DNA from: Oikopleura dioica
Taxonomy: Eukaryota; Chordata; Appendicularia; Copelata; Oikopleuridae
Reading direction: 5' to 3'
Assembly (NCBI GenBank): GCA_907165135.1
Contig: OU015567.1
Coordinates: forward strand, 1,121,001-1,185,000
Length of the DNA: 64,000 bases
The position numbers and the translations under genes are program-made. The notes under the pieces are model-generated. The model searched no databases. It saw nothing but the letters and a program-made list of their open reading frames with translations, and was not told the DNA's origin. Below are positions 54,761 through 64,000 of the stretch, in pieces (position 1 is the first letter of the stretch; the number at the start of each line of letters is the position of its first letter).

Positions 54761-56767
54761 TACTAATTTTAGCCTAATTATAGAATAATTGGTCCTTGAC
54801 CAACTCTTATTGAATACTTCCATTAGGACAAACCTCGGTTAATTGCTTCAAATTTGATTGACTGAAAATGGCAATTTTGAAAAAAATTCTTCAAAAAAAA
54901 ATTTTTTCTTAGGAAAATTTTGTGTTTGGATAATTTCTTGTTTTCTACTTTTTGACAAGATGTTGGATTTGTCCCCTTTCCGATTTGATTTTTGGTATGA
55001 TGTTTATAATAGGTCTTGCAAACGCTGTTCTATTTTTGCCCGATCTGGCTGACAAGAAAACAAGAAGCAAGTATCCGCCTGATCAACGTGGCGCCTCGAT
55101 TAGATTAAAACGTTTTTAGATTGCTGAATTCTCGTGTAGTCTCGTATTATGCCGATTCGAATGGCTTTCAATAAGGAAAACGAGACGATTTGTTTTGCCA
55201 GAAAACACGCGACCGGGTGTTGCCGCTTGTTTCCACCAGAAAACTGCCATGTTTGCTCCTTCCACTTAGATGAACCCTTTTTAGCCTCATTACCAGGATG
55301 AGAAAGAAGGATATGACATCAAATTTTGGTTGTGTCACAGTTAATTACAGATTTCTTTTAATGACCTTCTATGAGGATGATTCGGCAAACAAGCTGAGTT
55401 TTGAGATGGTGTCACGAATCAACAAAAATCTTGACAAATTTTCCTGGGCGACTAATCTGCTGCTGATTCGCTGGTGAGCCGTATCTAGGGTTTTGATTGG
55501 GTAAAAATTTTAACGCAAAATTTGTCGGGATTTTTGTCGGTTCCTAACATCTCTCCTTAGTTTCGGCTAAATTTCTGTTTTATCAACAAAAGTTTGATTT
55601 TATGGTCACTGATTGGACAAGGCGGGTATTTTTCGTGACAAAAATGATTGAATAGCGCCGCTTTCCGCCGTCCAGTGCCGCCCGAAATCGCTGTTTCCGA
55701 AGATATCTGGCCTTTTAAAATAAGGGTGTCACTATGTTAGCCTTCGGGGAATTTGGAGAAGCCCTGATTCATCGTCTTGCCAATAAATTATCATTTACCA
55801 AAGTCGTCATTTTCCAGTTCTCACCTCCTGTTGATGCCCAATTTTCAAGTTTAGCCCCGCCTTCGTTTTATAAATAATAAAATACTCAAACGCGGTTGAA
55901 AAGCAAAATTTAAAGCGATTAACTCTTTGCGGATTCAAGTCGAGTATTTATCCCTCAAACAGGCCCGGGATGGCTAAAACGGTCGGGAAGCGCTGAAAAT
56001 GTTCTTTTTAAATGCCGAGACCCGGCAAACTTCAAGTTGACTTTATTTTCGTGAACCTCAGCGCTTTGAAACCGAAGTAACTCTCTCTTTTGTGTTCACA
56101 AGATTCGAGCATCTGATACAACGAGAATTCCAATGTTCCCAAAATTAGATACCGCTGAAAGAGCAGTTTTTCGATAAGCATAAATCCGCCCAATGAGCCC
56201 TATGCGATGCAGTTTATCGTGTTTTTACAAAACACTTTTCCATATTTTTGGCTACAAATCTTCCTTCGTTTTTTCATTCCTTTCCGGGTAAAAGAAACAT
56301 CTGCTCAACTCGTGACTTTTCCAGTAGTTCAATAAAAATCCAGAAATAGAAATTTCGCTGCGAAAATGCTACCGCTCAGCTCAACTCAGCAATTTTAAGG
56401 TCAGCTCAGCTCGATGTTTCTTTAAAAGAAGCCAGCTCAGCTCAATTTTGACCTCAGCTCAGGTCAGAAAATTTTTCGAAAATTTGCAGTTCTGAGTTGA
56501 ATGATTGGTTGACCTTCTTTTCATCTTACCAAAGATTGTCACAAGATTTGTTTTTGATCAAATTAATCCATGATCCTTTCATTTGAACTTTCCTTCGTCT
56601 CGTGAGATCAGAGTTTGGATCTTATCAAAAATTGGCTCTGGAATGGGGGAGCGGCCTTGCCACAGCGCCACTCGCGGCCGCAAACGCCGATCGAATAAAA
56701 CTCTGCATCCGTCTGATTCGAGGCATCATTGCTTTTAGGTCGTCCTCACGGAAAGATCTAAAGCACG

Positions 56768-59700
56768 ATGAAGCTTTTTAATGCACTTATCGTAGCCACC
56801 CTCGCGGGGAAGGGAGGCAAGAAGAAGGCTGGTAAGTACAGAAACAGAGAAAAAGAGAAATTGAAAAAACGAACGAAGAAATATTTTTATTGGGCGATTC
56901 GATTATAATTTTTGTTTAAAAAGATGATTATTTATATTTCTAGAAAAAATATTTTTAGACAAAATAAATTTACGTTCAGTAAAAATATCATCTAGTTTTC
57001 GTGCCAAATGAACATCATTTTTAAGAGCGTGAAGCCGCCAAGGCCGCTGCCAAGGCTGCCGCCGAAGCTGCCGAAGCCGCTGCTGCTGCCGCCGCGGCTG
57101 CTGCTGCTGAAGCCGAGCGACTTGCTTTCGAGCCCGAGGATGACCACATCTACCCCGGTGGTATCATCCAGGTCGATGCCTACGGTGACAACGAAGAACT
57201 CGAGTGGACCGTTCTTGCAAACGACGCTGATTTTAACTCGCTCACCTTCCAGTTCACCGAGATGAACATTGACTGGCGAAAAGACGGTTGTGACGACTAC
57301 GTCAAAATTCAGCCATACTCTGAATTGGGCGAAGAGTTGACTCCAGCTATCTTCTGCGGCCCCAACGGCCAGGAAACCCCATTTATGGTCATGGAAGACC
57401 CCATCTTCCCATACCAGAAGGGACGTGGACAAAAGGGATGGAACTTCCAGTGGGACACCTACGGTGCCCGAGCTATCGTCACTTTCGTCTCTGATGACGC
57501 TGGTAACGGCGGTAGCTTCACCCTCAAGGTCAACGAGGTGAAACGAGAGAACCCATGCCGAACTCGAGCCGATTGCATCCACGTCGGAGACGAGAAGCAC
57601 ATTTGCGACTTCAACGAACTCACCAAGGAGAAGGTCTGCACTGAAGTCGACTGCACCAACCACCGACACTGCAAGGACGGTTCCGGCCCAGACGGTATCG
57701 TCGAGACTTGCCGAGACAACAAGTGCGGTATTGTTGAATGTACTTCCCGAGACCATTGTGGAGATCAACAGGTCTGTGAGAACACTGCTTGCGTTGATGT
57801 CGAATGCCGAAGCCACTCTCACTGCCCACGACATGCTGATGGCCGACCTCAGCGATGTAACGCCACCAAGTGCGAGCCTGTTGAGTGCCTTGGCAAGAGC
57901 GATTGCGGCGACACTGGCATCTGTGACGCAAACGTATGCACCAACCACGAATGCCTCGGTCACGCTTCCTGCGAGGACGACTTCCCAGGCAAATGTGCTG
58001 ATGGTATCTGCAAGTGCGAGGGACGCAAGTGTATTGTTAAGGAGTGCACCAAGCACGCTCACTGCCCCGATGGCGGTCTTTGCGACAACAACCCTAACAA
58101 CAACCCAACCTTCGAGTGCTACAACGAACACCCTGATGGAGCCAAGACTTGCCGATCGCACGCTCAGTGTGGTGCCAAGGCCAAATGCGAGAACAAAAAG
58201 TGTGTCGCTGTCGAGTGCCGAACCAACGGTGATTGCTTGGGCAAAACTGGAGCCAACGCCTGGCGATGTGCTGACGAATCTTTCCCTGAGGAAGAACAGA
58301 ACAAGTGCTACGCCGTCGGATGTAACAAGCACGACCAGTGCGGTTCCAAATCTGTCTGCATCGATAACGAATGTGTTCCAACTGAATGCCGAACTAACGC
58401 TGATTGCGATGGAAACGCTCTTTGCGATCGACCAGACAAAGCTGATCCAACCAAGAACTCTTGCAAGCCTGTCGATTGTGTTGGCCACAAGGCCTGTTTG
58501 ACGCACAGCAATGCTGATTGCCAGGCCGGTAAATGTCTCTGCCTCCAGAACCAGTGCAAGCCACAGACTTGTGTTACCTCTGCCCACTGTGGCGCCAAAG
58601 AGCGATGCCACAACAACCAGTGCGTTGAAGCTCAATGCTCCGGTCATGGTCACTGTGCTGAGGCTATCCCCGACGGAAATGGTGGATTCAAGCCAGCCAA
58701 GTGCTTCCCCAACTGTGAAACCATCAAGGGCCGAAAGTACTGTCTTCCAGAGTGCCGAGCAGTTGAATGCCGAGTCGAAGCTGATTGCGACCCAAGTGTC
58801 CCAGAAATTTGCGATAAGAAAACCAATACTTGCAAGAAGGTTGGATGCCGAGGACACTCCTTCTGCCAAGACCAAGAACTTTGCCAAAACAACGAGTGTG
58901 TCTTGCAGGAGTGCACCACCAACGCCCACTGCGATGCCAGCAACAGCGAGGTCTGCAAGGACAACAAGTGCGAAAAGGTTGGCTGCATTGGTCACGCCGC
59001 TTGTGGATACAAAGAACGATGCATCAACCACACTTGTGTTCCCCGAGAATGTACCGACAACAGCCACTGCAAGGGTACTGGTGTCTTTGCCAAGTGCGAC
59101 AAGATCGCCGGTGTTTGCGAACCAGTCGAATGCATTGGTCACACTTCTTGCAACCGACTCAGCGAAACTGGCCTTGGTGAAGACTGCACTGATGGCAAAT
59201 GCCTCTGCGTCAAGAACGAGTGCGTCAAGAAGCAGTGCCGAGTCAACGCCCACTGTGGCTCGAGAGAGCGATGCCAAGCCAATGTTTGCCAGGCTGTCGA
59301 TTGTACTGATCACGCTCACTGTGGTGCCCAGGAAGTTTGCAAAGAGAATGTCTGTATTGATGTTGAGTGCCGAACCCGAGAACATTGCGGAGACAAGCAA
59401 GTTTGCGGCGGCGAAGATAACGGCAACAAGTGCAAGAATGTTGATTGCATTGGCCATGCTGACTGCGAGAACTTTGGTTCTGAGGACGAGTCCTACATCT
59501 GCTCCAAGAACAGCTGCGTACCAGTCGAGTGCCGAACTAACGAAGATTGCGGAAGCAACTCTCTCTGCCAGGACAACCTCTGCAAGAGCGTCGACTGCGA
59601 CTCCCACGCCGTCTGCGAGTCGAAATACGACGATACCTACCGATGCTACAAGAACACCTGCGTCCAAGAAGAGTGCCGAAACAATTCTCACTGCAACGTT

Positions 59701-61111
59701 GATGAGCTTTGCGACCGACAGTCGCTCACTTGCAAGAAGGTCGAATGCCGAGGCCATCAAATGTGCCAAGACAACGGCGTCGTTGGCTGTGAAGATGGAC
59801 ACTGTCTATGCAAATCTAACGAATGCGAGGTCCAGGAATGCCGAACTAATGCTCACTGTGGTGTTCAAGTAAGACAAAAAAATTTCATGAAAAAAAAATT
59901 GAAAAGAAACAAACAAGCATTATGACATTTTTCTTAGGAACGATGTCAAGAAAACCGATGCGTGCCAGTCGCCTGCACCTCTCACGATCACTGCCTCAAC
60001 TCTGTGATTCCTGGTTGCGCCGATGGCAAGTGCCGATGTGAAGCCAACGAGTGCGTTGCCGTTGCCTGCCGAACTGCCAACCATTGCGATGCTGATACCC
60101 AGATCTGCTCTGGCGAAAACCCAGAAGAAGGCGAGCCAAACGTTTGCATCGACGTCGAATGCAAATCCCACACAGCTTGTGGCCCACAGAACAACTGCAT
60201 TGACTTCAAATGTGTCTCAGTTCAGTGCACCGACGAGTCCCACTGCGGCCCCAAGGAACTTTGCCGGTATGAATAGCAATTTTTCATCCCTTTAAAATTT
60301 TTTCCAGAAAGTCCAAATGCGAAGAAGTCGAGTGCCGAAGCCACGCCCACTGCGAAGGTTTCTTCCAGGACACTGGTCTTGATGGATACAAATGTGTCAA
60401 ACAGGCAAGATTTGATTTATCAATCAAAGTCGTAAAAAAAGTTTTAGCAATGCGTCAACGTCGAATGTACCAACAACGACATGTGCGGAGACGATAAGCT
60501 TTGCGACAAGGCCACCAACACTTGCTACGAACCACAATGTATCGGACATCAATCCTGCCAATCCAAGGGTGTAAGTAAAAAAGCTGTTTTCCCACAGAAC
60601 TCGCTATTATTGATTTACGATTTACTCGATTTTCTAGGTTCCTGGTTGTGAAAACGGCCACTGCACTTGCATCGGAAACAATTGCATTGCCAACCAGTGC
60701 CGAACCAACGACCACTGCGGCTGGCCCAACCAGGCCCGACTTTGCCGAAACCTCGAGTGCGTCGATGTCGGATGTACCACCCACGACCACTGCAAGAACG
60801 CCGCTGGCGGAGGACCAACCTCTTATTGCCAGGGTAACGAGTGCGTCCACGGCTCCGAGTGTCTCGTCACTTCTGACTGCCCAGCTGACGAGCCATACGT
60901 CTGCAACTCTACTACCAAGAAGTGCGATTCGGTAAGAGATGGAAATACTCATTTCCCTTTTACCGATGTTTAGGTCGAATGTAACCGAAACACCGATTGC
61001 TTGAACGACAGCGCCATCTGCGTCGGCACCAAGTGCATCGAGCAAGAATGCAGAACCAGCGTCAACTGCCCCGCTGGCCAGATTTGCGTCGATAACATCT
61101 GCATCGAGTAA
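56768..61111 (+). CDS. Giant secreted CUB plus cysteine-repeat protein, house-protein (oikosin)-like
   Basis: Start MKLFNALIVATLAG (short signal), then an Ala/Glu-rich helix (EAAKAAAKAAAEAAEAAAAA) and a CUB-like domain (IYPGGIIQVDAYGDNEELEW; DYVKIQPYSELGEELTPAIF; FVSDDAGNGGSFTLKV). From about 57556 to the end come roughly forty modules of about 30 residues, each opening with C-x5-C (e.g. VECTSRDHC, VGCIGHAACGYKERCINHTC). Six introns are small; one (60405-60447) has a GC donor. Codon use is strongly biased to C-ending codons and the opposite strand is open for 936 codons, both signs of high expression. It is probably a structural secreted protein. The oikosin link is inference from the organism and style; a mucus- or matrix-associated protein is the alternative. 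Confidence 0.82.
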
Positions 61112-61572
61112 AATCTTCCTTTCAACTTTCCCCATTTTAAGTTATAAATATGTTAAAAAAGACACTTCTTAGCACCCTTCAGAAATACACCGAAATACCC
61201 GTTAACGCATCTTCTTTGTTTATTTCCACTGTACAACACAACTAATCTGCGCCTCGTTCAAAATAACGAGGGCTGAAAAATTAATGGCCCAAAGTATCGT
61301 GTGTGCCCAAAAACTGAGAAAAAGAGTCGTGTCCGGCCATGTCCACGAATTACCATCTTTTTCGCTTGTTACTTTGTCGTTACTTCGTGTACTTAACATC
61401 TCATGTGCAGTAATAAACTTATTCTAAATATAAATAGTACTTTGTTGTTTCTTTTCAAAATCGTCCGCAGAATCTGTCAAATTTGACGGGTGGATATCAA
61501 TGATAGCCAAATCAGTTTGCTCTTCATGAAAAAGACGAGGGCAGAAGCGTATTTGCTCAAGTCAATTTGGAG
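61112..61572. other. 3' flank of the house-protein-like gene
   Basis: AATAAA at about 61412 fits a 300-nt 3' UTR. No gene is seen. Confidence 0.5.
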
Positions 61573-62179
61573 ATGATTTTTCTAGAGATATTTTTATTCT
61601 CCCTTAGCTTTGCGGGAGAACGAGGAGCTGTTCTAGAATTTCAACTGGCAAATCTAAGTCAAGCAGCAAGTGAAATTGGTGAGCTCAGAATTCAGATCGG
61701 TAAAAATTGCAGAAGAGATGGACCAAACAGATGTGATTATAGGACCAGTATTTGACAATTTAAAGAAATCTCATAAGCGAATTAATTTACGAATGCTAGT
61801 AAGAGATGAAGGCTTTGTTAAGTTCGCAAAGTTGAAACACGGACTCAATGTGAATCGCGGAAATTTTACAAAACTGGCGACTCCTGTCGACATTGACAAT
61901 GACATCATCCAATTTTCTTACGATTTTACCGATCGACTCATCTTCAAAGCAGTACGGTTGAGGCTGGAAACTGAAGTGAAGAAACAAACCGATATCATCG
62001 AGCTTTTCAATGCTAAGCAAGGAAGTGGTTTTGCAGATTCTCCGTCAACAAGGGTCAAACTAGCTGATGAAAAGGTAAAGATCGCTGAAAAAAACGTAAG
62101 CAAAAATTTAGTATCTACTGTTTCAAAACAAACGGGGAACGTGCTGGCCTGCGGTTTGCGTCAGATTTGTCGAGTTTGA
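61573..62179 (+). CDS. Uncertain secreted protein (possible periplasmic-binding-like fragment)
   Basis: ATG at 61573 gives MIFLEIFLFSLSFAGERGAV, a plausible signal peptide. A frame change at about 61640-61690 implies a short intron. The second frame runs KIAEEMDQTDVIIGPVFDNL, VRDEGFVKFAKLKHGLNVNR and TEVKKQTDIIELFNAKQGSG. The phrase DVIIGPVFDN recalls type I periplasmic-binding folds (DVIAIIGP), but the rest is too short to confirm it. The C-terminal end may be spliced. Confidence 0.4.
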
Positions 62180-62369
62180 TCGAAAAGACGGGACCGTTTA
62201 TGCTGACTGATCTTAGTCGCCAATAAATTCTTGACGATCAAAAAGGACTCACTTTATTTTTCAGAAAAGAGCGTCTTTATAGCACTTTAAATTGTTGCGA
62301 TAGAACCAAAGCTCGTCAATCCGGTTGTGAAGATCTAAATCAGAAAATTATTCGGGAATAAACTCATCT

Positions 62370-63982
62370 CTAGAAACCAATTTTGCTTTTCCCCATCGGA
62401 AATCGTCGACTTGTATATTCAGTTTTGTCGTTATCGACGCATTTTGATGGGTAGGCTTCACTTCTGTGGCCAACTACGAAGGTATTGCAGTAGGCTATCC
62501 TCAGCTTTCCAATTGCATCTATAAAGAATTCTCGATGTGCTTTCTGTTCAAATTGTGGATCCATTCTTATCGCTCCGGCTGTCGAGGTTCTTTGTTGGGG
62601 GTCGTAAAAATTTTATTCTAGAATTATTGAAAGAACGTTTTTCAAAATTGATAGAAAAAGTGAAAGACCCTTTCCTTGCAAGATAAAAATTCGCCGTAAC
62701 ATCAACAACAAAGCATTTTCCTTCGTAACCTGTAAGTGGAATCTCATAAGTAGGGCGAATTCGATTGTAACAATATCCTTTTTCGCTGTATGGGACATTG
62801 AATCTATCAAATCGCTGCCAATCTCTTCTCGTCTTGCTCCCAAGTCCACCACCAATGATATCATAACCAGTCTTCTCCGCGATCTTCATCATTTCGGCTA
62901 GTTTTGTTTCACTGTTGAATTGAGTGTCATCATCGACCCAAACAAAATAAGGTGTCCGGACTTGAGAGATCGCCAGTGCTCGGCCAGCGAACCAGCCCTC
63001 TTCAGCTGGCATTTTGTATTGCTTGACTGTTGGGAATTCATTGGTGTCTATTGTCTTGTAGACTTCGGTGGGATTGTCGTCTGCGACGATGACGATCATT
63101 TTTGGAAAATATTTCTTAAAAATGGTTAAAAATGAGATTGCAGGACGATTCGCCATTTTTTCAAAAATGAATGAATAAAAAGTACCTTGATTGAGAGAAG
63201 AAGTGAATGCAAGCAGTTGTATCGAAAAATCGTCTTGGTGACAATCGTTATCATCCTATTTAGCTCATTTGAATCGCGGTATTGTAGAATTGGCAGTGGT
63301 TTTCTTCGGATCCGAACTGGTATTTTGATCTCTTCATTTTTTGTGCTCGATGTCAAGGTGAAAGTTATCAGATCAGTTATTGGTCGGGCATCATAATACT
63401 CTGAACCGTTATGAAATCGAGTATATCTGCGGATATCATACCAGGAAAGTATCGAATTCCTTTGAGAATTTCATTCGCGTTTTTTTCTGAAACATCTTGC
63501 TCAAGAATCAGCATGTTTTCCGGGTACGCAATCGTTTTCAAAGGAGCAGAACTTGTAAAAGAACCGTAAATTGAGCTGATTTTGAATTGATATCGTTCCT
63601 CTTTTTCTCCAAAAACGCGAATGTATGGAATAAAATTCTCAAACGGTTCAATTTCATAGCCAGATGAAACGTACTGTATGTTACTATTTGCATTAGAAAG
63701 CAACAGTGGCGCATCATAAAATTGAAAGTAGTTGGCAGCTTTGTACTTTTTAAAATCTTCATCTCGAAGTGGCTTGATTTCGTCGAGCTTCTTGACGGTG
63801 CTTTTTGTGTAGTATGATGTGAGACGATCTTTCTCCTTTTCGCAGAAACACTGGGCGGCTTCGCTTTTTCGGGTGTAGGATTTTCTTGTGCTTGGAAGCC
63901 AAGGTTGGAGTTTTCTGTTGAAATCTTTTTCAATCTTTAGATCGTGTAAATTTCGCAGAACAGATTTGACGACCGTCTTCAT
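62370..63982 (-). CDS. Beta-1,4-N-acetylgalactosaminyltransferase-like (B4GALNT1/GM2-synthase family), 5' end near window edge
   Basis: Exons between 63982 and 62370 encode MITIVTKTIFRYNCLHSLLL, MIVIVADDNPTEVYKTI, EEGWFAGRALAISQVRTPYF, VWVDDDTQFNSETKLAEMMK and YDIIGGGLGSKTR, then VDVTANFYLARKG and, in the last exon, QKAHREFFIDAIGKLRIAYC. The order VTIVTKTFLRYDCL...IADD...GWFAGRNLAVSQV...WVDDDF...HLEFFLDGLG is that of ganglioside GM2/GD2 synthase; DDD is the metal and UDP-sugar site. The N-terminal exon (MKTVVKSVLRNLHDLKIEKD) lacks a transmembrane anchor, so an exon may lie beyond 64000 or the start may be upstream. It would transfer GalNAc in the Golgi. Confidence 0.88.
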
Positions 63983-64000
63983 TTTCGGCGCATTTCTCTC

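Larger units (their letters stand above)
51900..56767. other. Gene-poor block of repeats between the transporter and the house-protein-like gene
   Basis: It contains the TTAGGG-bearing element (51943-52332), a hairpin (53200-53252), the composite array (53345-54760), and degenerate GCTCAGCTCA repeats near 56365-56465. A 50-codon cysteine-rich ORF (ATG about 55148, with ATGCCRLFPPENCHVCSFHL) is the only coding hint between 54800 and 56700 and is not supported further. The last few hundred bases should hold the promoter of the gene at 56768. Confidence 0.5.

Noticed and set aside
56992-59802. 936-codon minus-strand ORF opposite the house-protein-like gene
   Set aside because: It is a shadow of strong codon bias on the plus strand, where CUB and cysteine modules are clear; the antisense product is Val/Ser/Ala-rich with no domain.

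Overview
The window reads as nuclear DNA of a very compact animal genome, most likely the appendicularian tunicate Oikopleura dioica. The reasons are chordate-type genes packed a few hundred bases apart, introns mostly of 40-60 nt, several introns with GA or GC donors instead of GT, interstitial TTAGGG tracts, and one very long secreted CUB plus cysteine-repeat protein of the kind used to build the larvacean house. The species is an inference from these traits; no database search was possible.

Layout. 1-1584 (+): 3' end of an NCAM-like adhesion receptor. 2041-2790 (+): calmodulin-like EF-hand protein. 2879-3834 (-): secreted M15-type peptidase. 4055-4135 (-): tRNA-Ser(CGA). 4354-5989 (+): PAN/apple-like membrane protein. 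6540-7302 (-): myosin regulatory light chain. 7642-12040 (-): unrecognised multi-pass membrane protein. 12527-13578 (-): rolling-stone-like membrane protein. 13797-14275 (-): a GnRH-type neuropeptide precursor. 14531-16520 (-): carotenoid oxygenase/RPE65 family enzyme. 17547-19990 (-): butyrobetaine/trimethyllysine dioxygenase. 20394-21691 (-): EF-hand repeat protein. 22869-23503 (+): secreted cysteine-rich protein. 23683-25390 (-): fucosyltransferase-like enzyme. 25719-26705 (+): 2-oxoglutarate oxygenase. 27109-30031 (+): PP2A B56 subunit. 33463-37652 (+): NR1H-like nuclear receptor. 37943-40218 (-): NCLX-type Na/Ca exchanger. 40344-40759 and 40787-43438 (-): a small ORF and a CUB/MAM/sushi protein. 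43899-46394 (+): EGF-repeat membrane protein. 46799-47493 (-): myosin essential light chain. 48021-48185 and 49277-49812 (+): two small secreted peptide precursors. 49972-51899 (+): EAAT glutamate transporter. 56768-61111 (+): house-protein-like CUB/cysteine-repeat giant. 61573-62179 (+): uncertain secreted protein. 62370-63982 (-): B4GALNT-type glycosyltransferase.

The space between exons is rich in short inverted-repeat elements. One family with a GGCTCGGCAACCTG terminus recurs at least seven times, mostly inside introns. There are two foldback elements with arms of about 320-350 bp, several hairpins, and a gene-poor block at 51.9-56.7 kb built of nested tandem and inverted repeats with TTAGGG tracts.

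The genes do not form one pathway. The most interesting items are the GnRH-like decapeptide precursor, the amidated FGRR peptide precursor at 49.3 kb, GA-AG introns supported by conserved protein junctions, and a possible operon on the minus strand (CUB protein, small ORF, NCLX) in which a splice acceptor lies about 10 nt past a poly(A) signal.
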